In this document: piece after piece, positions 14,145-21,011 of the stretch
Numbering within the stretch: position 1 is the first letter of the stretch
How the letters are laid out: each line of letters starts with the position of its first letter
Source: a virus
Virus record (IMG/VR): IMGVR_UViG_3300043137_000394
Span: 1-21,197 of that record
Strand: one strand, 5' to 3'
DNA: 21,197 bases
Notes under the pieces: model-generated
What the model saw: only the letters and a program-made list of their open reading frames with translations
Databases searched by the model: none
Told to the model about the DNA's origin: nothing
Made by a program: the position numbers and the translations under genes

Positions 14145-14397
14145 AGTAGCTGAAGTATGGTCACAAACAAACTGCCCTGCTTGTATGGAAGCTAAACGAT
14201 TGCTAGAAAACCACGGTACATTTATTGTGGAAAAGATGCTTGGTATTAATGGTTATACTAAAAAAGACTTAATTGAATTAGTTCCAGATGCTCGCAGTGT
14301 GCCTCAAATATTTTTAGACGGCGTATACATTGGCGGACTACAAGAATTAAAAAGAAAACTAGCAAATGATAACAATAAAAACACTAGCATGGTCTAA
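14125..14397 (+). CDS. Glutaredoxin-like thiol reductase
   Basis: A 90-residue glutaredoxin: first strand VAEVWSQ, redox motif CPAC (Cys17, Cys20), helix MEAKRLLENHG, then the cis-proline loop SVPQIFLDG (Pro60) and the glutathione-binding GG of YIGGLQEL. This length and motif order match phage NrdC-type glutaredoxins. It should pass electrons from glutathione or NADPH to ribonucleotide reductase; the RNR at 18602 keeps the C-terminal cysteine pair that such a protein reduces. It lies between sbcD and sbcC, overlapping them by 20 and 32 bases, so its dose is tied to the recombination pair. Confidence 0.9.
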   Translation: MQKNSPKVAEVWSQTNCPACMEAKRLLENHGTFIVEKMLGINGYTKKDLIELVPDARSVPQIFLDGVYIGGLQELKRKLANDNNKNTSMV

Positions 14398-16204
14398 TGC
14401 TTTTAGTTACGGACAAGATAATAAAATTGATTTTGTGGCTGCTCCACTCACACAGCTTGTGGGTAAGAACGGTCACGGCAAGAGTTCTATTGCACTAGTA
14501 CTTGAAGAAGTACTGTTCAATAAGAATAGCAAAGGCATTAAAAAAGCAGATATTCTTAATCGGTATGTAAAAGACAAACACTATGCAATTGAGCTAGTGT
14601 TTGATCGTGATGGTACTGAGTATAAGATTGAGACTCGTCGTGGTACTTCACAAACAGTTAAGCTCTACAAAGATGGCGTAGACATTAGTGCACACACTGC
14701 GACTGCTACCTACAAGATTGTAGAAGAAGTAGTTGGCATTGACCATAAAACTTTCAGTCAAATTGTTTATCAGTCAAATGCATCAAGTCTAGAGTTTTTA
14801 ACAGCTGCTGATACTGCACGTAAAAAGTTTTTGATTGAAATCCTAAACTTGGGCAAGTATACTCAAGCACAAGATGTTTTTAAGCAAGTAGCACAAGACT
14901 TAGGCAAAGATATTACTGCAACGCAATCTCAAGTCAACACAGTAGTTGCTTGGCTAGACAAGTATTCCAAAACAGATTTAACTACCAAGCAACCAGTTGC
15001 TGTTCCTGATCTTGACTCTGAGGTTCTACAAGAAGCTGCTAAACTAGAAGTGTCTATTCAAGGCGTAGAGTCTACTAATCGTAAGATTTCCCAGAATAAT
15101 ACTTACAAGCAGCTACAGTCAAAAATTACATTGCTACCACTGCCGCCTAAACCAGACGATGATATTAGCCAAGCTCAGTTAGAAGCTAAATTCCTTAATA
15201 CCGAAACTATTGAGTTACAGAAAACAGTTAAAGATTCAGAAGCATTTGTTCAAAAAATGAATAAGCTGCATGGTAATTGTCCTACTTGCTTACAGACTAT
15301 TGATACAAATAAAATAGCTGAACTTGTTAAAGAGCAAGTAGATATTCAGTTAAGTGCAGAAAATAAAGTTGCCCTACTACGTTCGCGTCTTGAGCAAATA
15401 AACACAGAATATCGTGCATACACAGCTAAAAAATCTACTTGGGAAGCTGCACAAAAATCTCAGGAAGAATGGGAAAAGTATCATCAGCTTATTGATACTG
15501 AACTACCCGATACTGTACTAGATAAAGCTGCGCTGCAAAGCAGCTTAGCTGATCTTGAGACTAGTATTAAGGCTACACGTGACAAGATTGCAGCTGCTGA
15601 AAAAACCAATCAGGCTGTTAGTGCACATAATTCCAAAGTAGAAACCATCAGCAAGCAACTAGCTGAAATGAGTGAAGAACTGGAAGTGTACAGTGAAAAA
15701 CTTCACGAGCTGTCGGAGCGCATGAGTATTGTAAATGTGCTAACCAAAACATTCTCTACAACTGGGCTAGTAGCCTATAAGATTGAATGCCTGGTAAAAG
15801 ACCTAGAAGAAATCACAAACAACTACCTTGTAGACTTAAGTGATGGCAGATTTCAAATTAGCTTTAAAATCTCTGCTAGTGACAAACTAAATGTTGTTAT
15901 CACTGATAACGGCAGAGATATTGAAATGCTGGCACTAAGTGGCGGTGAGCGTGCACGAGTAAATGTGGCCACACTGCTAGCTATTCGTAAACTAATGCAG
16001 ACCCTAAGTTCAAGCAGAATTAACTTGCTGATCTTAGATGAAACCGTTGAAGCACTCGACGTAGACGGTAAAGAAAAACTGGTGGAAGTCTTGTTAAAAG
16101 AAGAACACCTAAACACCTTTTTAGTATCACATGGATTTTCACATCCACTACTAGAAAAAGTCAACGTTGTTAAACGCAACAACATATCTCACATAGAGGC
16201 ATAA
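14366..16204 (+). CDS. sbcC: SbcC / Rad50-type ATPase subunit (T4 gp46-like)
   Basis: This 612-residue SMC-like ATPase begins with a strand-loop typical of Rad50 (MITIKTLAWSNAFSYG). Walker A GKNGHGKSS is at 33-41 and a Q-loop lies in QIVYQSN (132-138). A long coiled coil (about 165-455) is broken by the zinc-hook motif CPTC at 305-308. The second ATPase half has the ABC signature LSGGERARV at 524-532, Walker B LLILDET at 554-560 and an H-loop VSHG at 587-590. The coiled coil is short compared with cellular SbcC, as in T4 gp46 and T5 D13. It partners SbcD at 13185. The start overlaps the glutaredoxin gene by 32 bases and is fixed by the N-terminal strand. Confidence 0.93.
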   Translation: MITIKTLAWSNAFSYGQDNKIDFVAAPLTQLVGKNGHGKSSIALVLEEVLFNKNSKGIKKADILNRYVKDKHYAIELVFDRDGTEYKIETRRGTSQTVKLYKDGVDISAHTATATYKIVEEVVGIDHKTFSQIVYQSNASSLEFLTAADTARKKFLIEILNLGKYTQAQDVFKQVAQDLGKDITATQSQVNTVVAWLDKYSKTDLTTKQPVAVPDLDSEVLQEAAKLEVSIQGVESTNRKISQNNTYKQLQSKITLLPLPPKPDDDISQAQLEAKFLNTETIELQKTVKDSEAFVQKMNKLHGNCPTCLQTIDTNKIAELVKEQVDIQLSAENKVALLRSRLEQINTEYRAYTAKKSTWEAAQKSQEEWEKYHQLIDTELPDTVLDKAALQSSLADLETSIKATRDKIAAAEKTNQAVSAHNSKVETISKQLAEMSEELEVYSEKLHELSERMSIVNVLTKTFSTTGLVAYKIECLVKDLEEITNNYLVDLSDGRFQISFKISASDKLNVVITDNGRDIEMLALSGGERARVNVATLLAIRKLMQTLSSSRINLLILDETVEALDVDGKEKLVEVLLKEEHLNTFLVSHGFSHPLLEKVNVVKRNNISHIEA

Positions 16205-16205
16205 A

Positions 16206-16505
16206 ATGATTAAAATTGAACGAATTACGGCTAAAAACCCAACATTACTACGTAATGGAGTGCGTCAGCCTGTTACGCAGAATATGACAGTAACTTCTGC
16301 AGAAATTGCAAGTATTGAGGCAACTGATGGTAATATTATATACTCAGTTGATGAACTGGACATAGAAACAATCACATTTCCTGCAAAACCAGTTGATACA
16401 CCACCAGCACCTAAATCCGCCGTAAAACCAGTTATCAAGCAGCCACAACCCAAGGTTGCCGAGCCAGTTGTGGAACCTGGAAGTGAAGAAAAAGCGCCTG
16501 AGTAA
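16206..16505 (+). CDS. Small protein with proline-rich disordered tail, unknown function
   Basis: A 99-residue protein. The N-terminal half (1-55) looks like a small beta-rich unit (MIKIERITAKNPTLLRNG; TVTSAEIASIEATDGNIIYS). The second half (about 60-99) is low-complexity Pro/Lys/Val/Glu, with repeats such as PAPKSAVKP and EPVVEPGSEEKAPE, and is probably unstructured. It starts 1 base after sbcC, and its stop TAA shares one base with the next ATG, so it is part of the recombination operon. No family recognised; an adaptor or tether role for the tail is only a guess. Confidence 0.7.
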   Translation: MIKIERITAKNPTLLRNGVRQPVTQNMTVTSAEIASIEATDGNIIYSVDELDIETITFPAKPVDTPPAPKSAVKPVIKQPQPKVAEPVVEPGSEEKAPE

Positions 16506-16963
16506 TGGTCGTAGACGCTAGAGCCAAGGGAGCGCGTACTGAAACCACAGTACGCGATCTTTTGCGTAAACATACCGGTTTAGGGTGGGAACGTATTCCT
16601 GGAAGCGGTGCCCTTGACCCTAAACATTTGCTAAAAGGTGACTTATACGTGCCTGGGCGAACTAACCTTTGGTGTGTAGAAGTAAAAGGTTATGCAGAAG
16701 ACCACGTTACATCACACTTGCTGACTTCAAAAACTCCGCAGCTAGTGGAATTTTGGGAACAAAGTGTTCGTCAAGGCAAGCAAGTTGATAAGAAACCACT
16801 GCTAATCTTTAAGTTTGACCGAAGCAAAGTGTTTGTGGCTTTTGATGATATGCCTAACTCGCAAGCGTATCGTTGTATTTACTACAATCACGAAACGCAT
16901 GAGTTTTATGTTGCTCTCTTAGAAGATTGGTTGAAGTATGAGCAACCACAATTTGTGACTTGA
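16505..16963 (+). CDS. PD-(D/E)XK nuclease, Holliday-junction resolvase-like
   Basis: The 152-residue protein has the layout of archaeal Hjc-type and phage resolvase-like nucleases: Glu13 in an early basic helix (GARTETTVRDLLRKHTG), then a G-S-G loop, Asp46 in KGDLYVPG, and the paired Glu59-x-Lys61 in WCVEVKGYA. These form the E...D...ExK catalytic set of the PD-(D/E)XK fold. A substrate such as branched DNA fits its place after sbcC and before the flap endonuclease; the T5 gene at this position (D14) is, as I recall, annotated as a possible resolvase. Other small DNases of the fold remain possible. The start shares one base with the upstream stop. Confidence 0.78.
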   Translation: MVVDARAKGARTETTVRDLLRKHTGLGWERIPGSGALDPKHLLKGDLYVPGRTNLWCVEVKGYAEDHVTSHLLTSKTPQLVEFWEQSVRQGKQVDKKPLLIFKFDRSKVFVAFDDMPNSQAYRCIYYNHETHEFYVALLEDWLKYEQPQFVT

Positions 16964-16988
16964 ACAAAAGCGGTTAATAGTGTATAAT
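16960..16988 (+). promoter_or_regulatory. Sigma-70 type promoter P6
   Basis: TTGAAC at 16960-16965 overlaps the stop of the nuclease gene; after a 17-bp spacer, TATAAT lies at 16983-16988. Predicted +1 is near 16995, giving a leader of about 20 nt (A/C-rich, weak AAAGAA) before ATG 17015. Confidence 0.88.
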
Positions 16989-17014
16989 ATACACTTAACC
17001 ACAAAGAATACACT

Positions 17015-17860
17015 ATGAGTATTACATTTAAAAAAGCAACTGAATCAAACAATACTCTGCTGATCGTAGATGCGTTAAACTTGGCTTTTCGCTATAAACA
17101 TAGCGGAGCCACAGATTTTGCCACAGACTACATTCGCACAGTAGATAGCCTAAAGAAAAGCTACAAAGCATCACACGTTATCATTGCTTGTGACCAAGGC
17201 AGTTCTAGCTATCGCAAAGCACTAAGCCCAGAATACAAACAAAATCGTAAAGACAAGCAAGAACAACAAACTGACGCTGAACGCGCAGCTTTTGAGTTGT
17301 TCTTTGAAGACTTCCTAGATACTATTGCTACAATCGAAACCACCACTAGCTACCCAGTGCTGCGTTTTCAAGGCGTAGAAGCAGACGATATTGCTGCATA
17401 CATTGTATCGCAAAAATCTAAATTAAGCACTGATGATATATGGCTTATCTCTAGTGACCGAGACTGGGACTTGCTTGTACAACCAGCTGTTTCGCGCTTT
17501 AGCTACGTCACACGCAAAGAAGTTACACTAGATAATTGGAATGACCACTATGATTTTAACCCTGAAGACTATATTAGTATTAAGTGCCTTACAGGTGATA
17601 GTGGCGACAATGTCGCTGGTGTCCCCGGCATTGGTCCTAAACGTGCTGTTTCTCTTATTAATGAATGGGGTAGCACTTATGACATTATCGCTAGTATCCC
17701 TATTGCAGGCAAGTACAAATATATTCAAGAACTCAATAAGTGCAAAGACATCTTGATGCTAAACTACCAACTAATGGACTTAGTAACACACTGTCACGAA
17801 GCCATTGGTAGTGATAATATTACCACAATTGACCAAACACTAAAAACCTACTTAAAATGA
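17015..17860 (+). CDS. 5'-3' exonuclease / flap endonuclease, T5 D15-like
   Basis: This 281-residue enzyme carries the conserved acidic cluster of the FEN family: Asp19 in LIVDALNLAF, Asp60 in IIACDQG, Glu122-x-Asp124-Asp125 in VEADDIAAY, Asp148 and Asp150 in SSDRDWDLL, and Asp195 and Asp198 in TGDSGDNV. The arch-region basic residues appear in YRKALSPEYKQNRK. A helix-3-turn-helix motif GVPGIGPKRA at 202-211 binds duplex DNA. It removes RNA primers and cleaves flaps and replaces the 5' nuclease domain missing from the polymerase. Length is close to T5 D15. It is the first gene of the P6 unit, and its last 4 bases overlap the dUTPase start. Confidence 0.94.
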   Translation: MSITFKKATESNNTLLIVDALNLAFRYKHSGATDFATDYIRTVDSLKKSYKASHVIIACDQGSSSYRKALSPEYKQNRKDKQEQQTDAERAAFELFFEDFLDTIATIETTTSYPVLRFQGVEADDIAAYIVSQKSKLSTDDIWLISSDRDWDLLVQPAVSRFSYVTRKEVTLDNWNDHYDFNPEDYISIKCLTGDSGDNVAGVPGIGPKRAVSLINEWGSTYDIIASIPIAGKYKYIQELNKCKDILMLNYQLMDLVTHCHEAIGSDNITTIDQTLKTYLK

Positions 17861-18333
17861 GCAATTTTTTAAATATTAACCGAAATTACGACCATCATAC
17901 TGGCAAAGACATAAAACAAGTACTGGAATGTCAAGTACAGCCTGGAGCACAACTACCAAAGCGTGCACATCCTACAGATGCCGGAGCAGATTTGTTTAGT
18001 TATGAATCTTGCGAAATCTATCCTGGAGAACAAAAACTTGTTGATACGGGTATAGCGATAAAAATTCCAGAGGGTTACGGAGGCTTTATTTTCAATCGCA
18101 GCTCGCAAGGCAAAAAAGGCATTACAATCCCTCATAGTGTTGGCGTAATAGATGCTGACTATCGTGGAAATTTAAAAGTCCTGCTAAAAAATATTGGCGA
18201 AGACCCTTATAAAATCGAGGTTGGCGACCGAATTGCTCAGCTGGTTATTATGCCAGTGTTGCTGCCGGAATTTAAAGATATTTGGAATGACACGGTAAGA
18301 GGGGTTGGTGGTTTTGGAAGTACCGGACAATAA
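17857..18333 (+). CDS. dut: dUTP diphosphatase (trimeric type)
   Basis: A 158-residue dUTPase with all five motifs: 1, DAGADLFSYE at 41-50; 2, NRSSQGKKGI at 80-89 (an RSS-G variant of PRSGLA-K-G); 3, GVIDADYRGNLKVLL at 96-110 with the uracil-binding hairpin; 4, GDRIAQLVI at 123-131; 5, GVGGFGSTGQ at 149-158. It hydrolyses dUTP to dUMP and pyrophosphate, keeping uracil out of phage DNA and feeding dTMP synthesis. The N-terminus is about 25 residues longer than the core and polar. ATG 17857 overlaps the flap endonuclease stop as ATGA. Confidence 0.95.
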   Translation: MSNFLNINRNYDHHTGKDIKQVLECQVQPGAQLPKRAHPTDAGADLFSYESCEIYPGEQKLVDTGIAIKIPEGYGGFIFNRSSQGKKGITIPHSVGVIDADYRGNLKVLLKNIGEDPYKIEVGDRIAQLVIMPVLLPEFKDIWNDTVRGVGGFGSTGQ

Positions 18334-18347
18334 ACTAGAAAGAATAA

Positions 18348-18605
18348 ATGAACAAAGTAACAATAGAAAGACTCCTTGGGAAGATAGTAAGTGAAACATA
18401 TACTATCCTGCCTAGCGGTAAAGTGTTGGTGTGTGAGTTAGTGCTAGAAAACGGATTTTCTGTTCGAGGCGAGGCTGCTGTGGTAAGCAAAGAGAATTTC
18501 AACGAGGAAATTGGCCGCAAGATTAGCAAAGAGAATGCAATTAACAGTATTTGGCAACTAGAAGGCTACTTACTACAAGAAGAACTTTACAAAGGAAATA
18601 AATGA
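18348..18605 (+). CDS. Gp49-like small phage protein (N4 gp49 / Sf6 gene 66 family)
   Basis: This 85-residue protein matches the pattern I know from the phage N4 Gp49/Sf6 gene 66 family: a strand with a cysteine (VCELVLENGFSVRGEAA), then SKENFNEEIGRKISKENAI, then IWQLEGYLL. The family is widespread in tailed phages and has no settled function. The start at 18348 has a purine run AGAAAG, and the stop overlaps the RNR start as ATGA, so the two are coupled. A link to nucleotide metabolism is suggested only by this coupling. Confidence 0.78.
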   Translation: MNKVTIERLLGKIVSETYTILPSGKVLVCELVLENGFSVRGEAAVVSKENFNEEIGRKISKENAINSIWQLEGYLLQEELYKGNK

Positions 18606-20569
18606 ACTCACCATCAACACGAGCGCAGGTAATAACTCGCAGGACCTATAATAGGCCCACTAGCGACGACGGAAAAGAATTTGAAACATGGCAAGAAACA
18701 GTTGCCAGAGTTATTGACCACCAAGAGTGGTTGTGGGCACGAGTAGTAGACCGTGATTTAAATGACGTAGAGTACGCAGAACTTTATGATCTTGAGCAAT
18801 TAATGCTAGATCGCAAGGTTCTAATGAGTGGTCGTACACTCTGGCTAGGCGGTACTGATGTTGCTAAAACTCGTGAGGCTTCGCAATTTAATTGCAGCTT
18901 TACACACGTTGAAACAATCTATGACGTAGTAGATTGCTTGTGGCTACTGCTACAAGGTTGCGGCGTTGGATTCAAGCCAATTGTTGGTACATTAAATGGT
19001 TTTTCAAAGCCAATTAAAAATATTAAGGTAGTACGTAGTACTCGTACTACAAAAGGTGGTAATGAAGAAAACGTTGAATACTGGGAAGAAGCAACTAAAA
19101 CTTGGACTATTCAGGTCGGAGATTCCGCAGAAGCTTGGGCAAAGTCTGTTGGAAAGCTGCTTGCGGGTAAGTATCCTGCTGATACTCTCGTACTTGATTT
19201 TTCACAACTTCGACCTGCTGGCGAAAGGTTAAAAGGCTATGGTTGGATTTCAAGTGGCGACAGCGCTATATCAACTGCATATGTGGCTATTGCAAATATC
19301 CTCAACGGCCGTGCTGATAGTTTACTTACTCGGATGGATATTCTTGACATTGTTAACCATCTCGGTACTATTCTTAGTAGCCGTCGCAGTGCGGAAATTG
19401 CTTTGTTCGATTATGGTCAACCAGAGTGGGAAGAATTCGCAGTAGCCAAAAAAGACTGGTGGTTGCATAACAATGCGCACCGTACACAATCAAACAACAG
19501 TTTAGTATTTAAAGAAAAGCCGCTTAAGTCTGACCTAGAGAAAATCTTTGGAATGATGATTGAAGCAGGCGGTTCAGAACCAGGATTTATTAATGAAGTC
19601 GAAGCACTCCGCCGCGCTCCATGGTTTAAGGGAGCCAATCCATGCGTTGAAATCTTACTCGGTAACAAGGCTTTTTGTAACCTTACCGAAACTGACATTG
19701 CCAAGTTCAAAGGCGACACTGCCGGTTTGCACAACGCTATACGACTGGCAGCTCGTGCCAACTACCGACAAACGTGTGTTAACTTACAGGACGGCATACT
19801 TCAAGAATCTTGGCATCTTAACAACTATTTCTTACGACTTTGCGGTGTAGGCCTAACAGGTATTGCAATGCGTCCAGATATGGGAAGTTATGACTACGAA
19901 TACTTAAAGCGTACTGCTACCAGTGCTGCTGTTGGTATGAGTCAAGAGCTTGGATTGCCTGCTCCTAAAAACGTAACTTGCGTTAAGCCGTCTGGTACCT
20001 TATCAAAGATCATGGACACTACAGAAGGTGTTCACAAACCACTAGGAAAGTATATTTTCAACAATGTACAATTTAGCAAACATGACCCGGTGGTTGAGAA
20101 GCTACGTGAAGCGAATTACCGTGTTATTAATCATCCTGTTGATGATTCTGGAGTGCTTGTTACGTTTCCGGTAATGTGGGACGGAGTTCCTTTTGATAAA
20201 GTTGACGGCAAAGAAGTTAATATTGAGTCAGCTATTGTTCAGCTAGAACGCTATAAACTCCTACAAACTTCTTGGAATCAACAGAACACATCAGTAACCA
20301 TTAGCTACGACCCAACCGAAGTTACTGGTATTATTGAATGGTTGTTAGATAACTGGGATTGTTATGTTGGCGTAAGTTTTATCTACCGAACAGACCCAAC
20401 TAAAACAGCCAAAGACCTAGGTTACTTATATCTTCCACAAGAAGTAGTAACTGAACATGACTACCACGAGTATGTTAAAACACTAGGCAGTGTTGATCTT
20501 AACAACACCAACAGCTTCGATGAAATCACCGATGCCGAATGTGCCACGGGCGCTTGCCCAATTAAATAA
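18602..20569 (+). CDS. Class II (adenosylcobalamin-dependent) ribonucleoside-triphosphate reductase
   Basis: The 655-residue protein follows the monomeric RTPR of Lactobacillus leichmannii (739 residues). Cys98 in SQFNCSF aligns with the first redox cysteine, and NPCVEILLGNKAFCN gives Cys348, Glu350 and Cys359 at the same spacing as RTPR Cys408, Glu410 and Cys419. TCVNLQDG, GVGLTGIAM and CVKPSGTLSKI are conserved barrel segments, and the tail CATGAC holds the external pair Cys647/Cys652, equal to Cys731/Cys736. It makes dNTPs from NTPs using coenzyme B12, without oxygen or a second subunit. The glutaredoxin at 14125 is a likely reductant. AAAGGAAA precedes ATG 18602. T5 is known for other RNR classes, so this is a difference from T5. 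Confidence 0.93.
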   Translation: MNSPSTRAQVITRRTYNRPTSDDGKEFETWQETVARVIDHQEWLWARVVDRDLNDVEYAELYDLEQLMLDRKVLMSGRTLWLGGTDVAKTREASQFNCSFTHVETIYDVVDCLWLLLQGCGVGFKPIVGTLNGFSKPIKNIKVVRSTRTTKGGNEENVEYWEEATKTWTIQVGDSAEAWAKSVGKLLAGKYPADTLVLDFSQLRPAGERLKGYGWISSGDSAISTAYVAIANILNGRADSLLTRMDILDIVNHLGTILSSRRSAEIALFDYGQPEWEEFAVAKKDWWLHNNAHRTQSNNSLVFKEKPLKSDLEKIFGMMIEAGGSEPGFINEVEALRRAPWFKGANPCVEILLGNKAFCNLTETDIAKFKGDTAGLHNAIRLAARANYRQTCVNLQDGILQESWHLNNYFLRLCGVGLTGIAMRPDMGSYDYEYLKRTATSAAVGMSQELGLPAPKNVTCVKPSGTLSKIMDTTEGVHKPLGKYIFNNVQFSKHDPVVEKLREANYRVINHPVDDSGVLVTFPVMWDGVPFDKVDGKEVNIESAIVQLERYKLLQTSWNQQNTSVTISYDPTEVTGIIEWLLDNWDCYVGVSFIYRTDPTKTAKDLGYLYLPQEVVTEHDYHEYVKTLGSVDLNNTNSFDEITDAECATGACPIK

Positions 20570-20578
20570 TAGAAACCT

Positions 20579-20749
20579 ATGAATAACAAAGAATTAACCT
20601 TTACTTTTACCGTTGACGAAGCCAATGCTATTCTAGCAGGCTTACAAGAACTACCTGCTAAAGTTTGCAATCCGCTATCAGCCAAGATTCAACAACAAGC
20701 TAGTGGTCAACTAGAGTCGGAAACCAAAGCCGACGAAGTAGCCGAATAA
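20579..20749 (+). CDS. Short phage protein, 56 residues, unknown function
   Basis: A 56-residue gene 9 bases after the RNR stop, starting MNNKELTFTFTVDEAN and continuing AILAGLQELPAKVCNPLSAK, with an acidic end (DEVAE). The strand-plus-helix pattern with LPAKV-x-[NP] is one I have seen in many phage small proteins, which supports a real gene. Codon choice is like the neighbours. It is the last gene before terminator T4. No strong Shine-Dalgarno is visible (AGAAACCT), so translation may depend on coupling to the RNR. Function unknown. Confidence 0.72.
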   Translation: MNNKELTFTFTVDEANAILAGLQELPAKVCNPLSAKIQQQASGQLESETKADEVAE

Positions 20750-20763
20750 ATTTTAGGCCAAAC

Positions 20764-20800
20764 AAAAAGCCCCCGCGTTGCAAAACTCGGGGGCTTTTTT
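20764..20800 (+). terminator. Strong intrinsic terminator T4, possibly bidirectional
   Basis: A perfect 12-bp stem (aaaaagcccccg at 20764-20775, cgggggcttttt at 20788-20799) with a 12-nt loop, an upstream A run and a downstream T run. It ends the P6 unit. The A/T flanks would let it work on both strands, although no minus-strand gene is visible. Confidence 0.92.
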
Positions 20801-20902
20801 GTCGTTAAAAATTGTCAGGGTGCGCCAATGCACTTGCCCAAAAATACCCTGCATAATTTCTTATTACCGTGCATTTTAACTCCTGGAACCCTAAAAGTTG
20901 GG
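20801..20902. other. Non-coding region with nested inverted repeats
   Basis: Part of the largest gene-free stretch (20750-21011). It holds three perfect short inverted repeats: cagggt 20816-20821 with accctg 20846-20851; aatgcac 20827-20833 with gtgcatt 20869-20875; and aaccc 20887-20891 with gggtt 20900-20904, the last touching the -35 box of P7. The first two pairs interleave, so both cannot form simply in one hairpin. It could be an operator cluster, a structured RNA or chance. It does not look like a tRNA and has no long open frame. Confidence 0.4.
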
Positions 20903-20931
20903 TTGCAGTACATACCATTTTGTTGTATAAT
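20903..20931 (+). promoter_or_regulatory. Sigma-70 type promoter P7
   Basis: TTGCAG at 20903-20908, 17-bp spacer, TATAAT at 20926-20931. Predicted +1 is near 20938, which leaves a leader of about 74 nt to ATG 21012, much longer than for the other six promoters. Confidence 0.87.
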
Positions 20932-20952
20932 TATATCAGTTCTTAAATTTTT

Positions 20953-20981
20953 AGGAGCTGCGCGATGATACGCAGTATCAT
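20953..20981 (+). promoter_or_regulatory. Leader Shine-Dalgarno plus hairpin
   Basis: AGGAG at 20953-20957 is followed 7 bases later by an ATG at 20965 that forms the left arm of a perfect 7-bp hairpin (atgatac 20965-20971, gtatcat 20975-20981, loop gca). The same gatgatac string recurs at the start of the next gene (21016). It may control translation or be a protein-binding palindrome. Confidence 0.45.
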
Positions 20982-21011
20982 ATCAATCCACTACACAGAG
21001 ATTAATTTTAT

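Noticed and set aside
17857-18333. The NRSSQGKKG version of dUTPase motif 2, which differs from the textbook PRSGLA form.
   Set aside because: RSS-G variants are known in functional dUTPases and the other four motifs are intact, so this is not evidence of a new activity.
20801-21011. A tRNA or other known structured RNA in the largest non-coding gap.
   Set aside because: No cloverleaf, anticodon arm or CCA-like end could be drawn; only short inverted repeats are present, reported as such.
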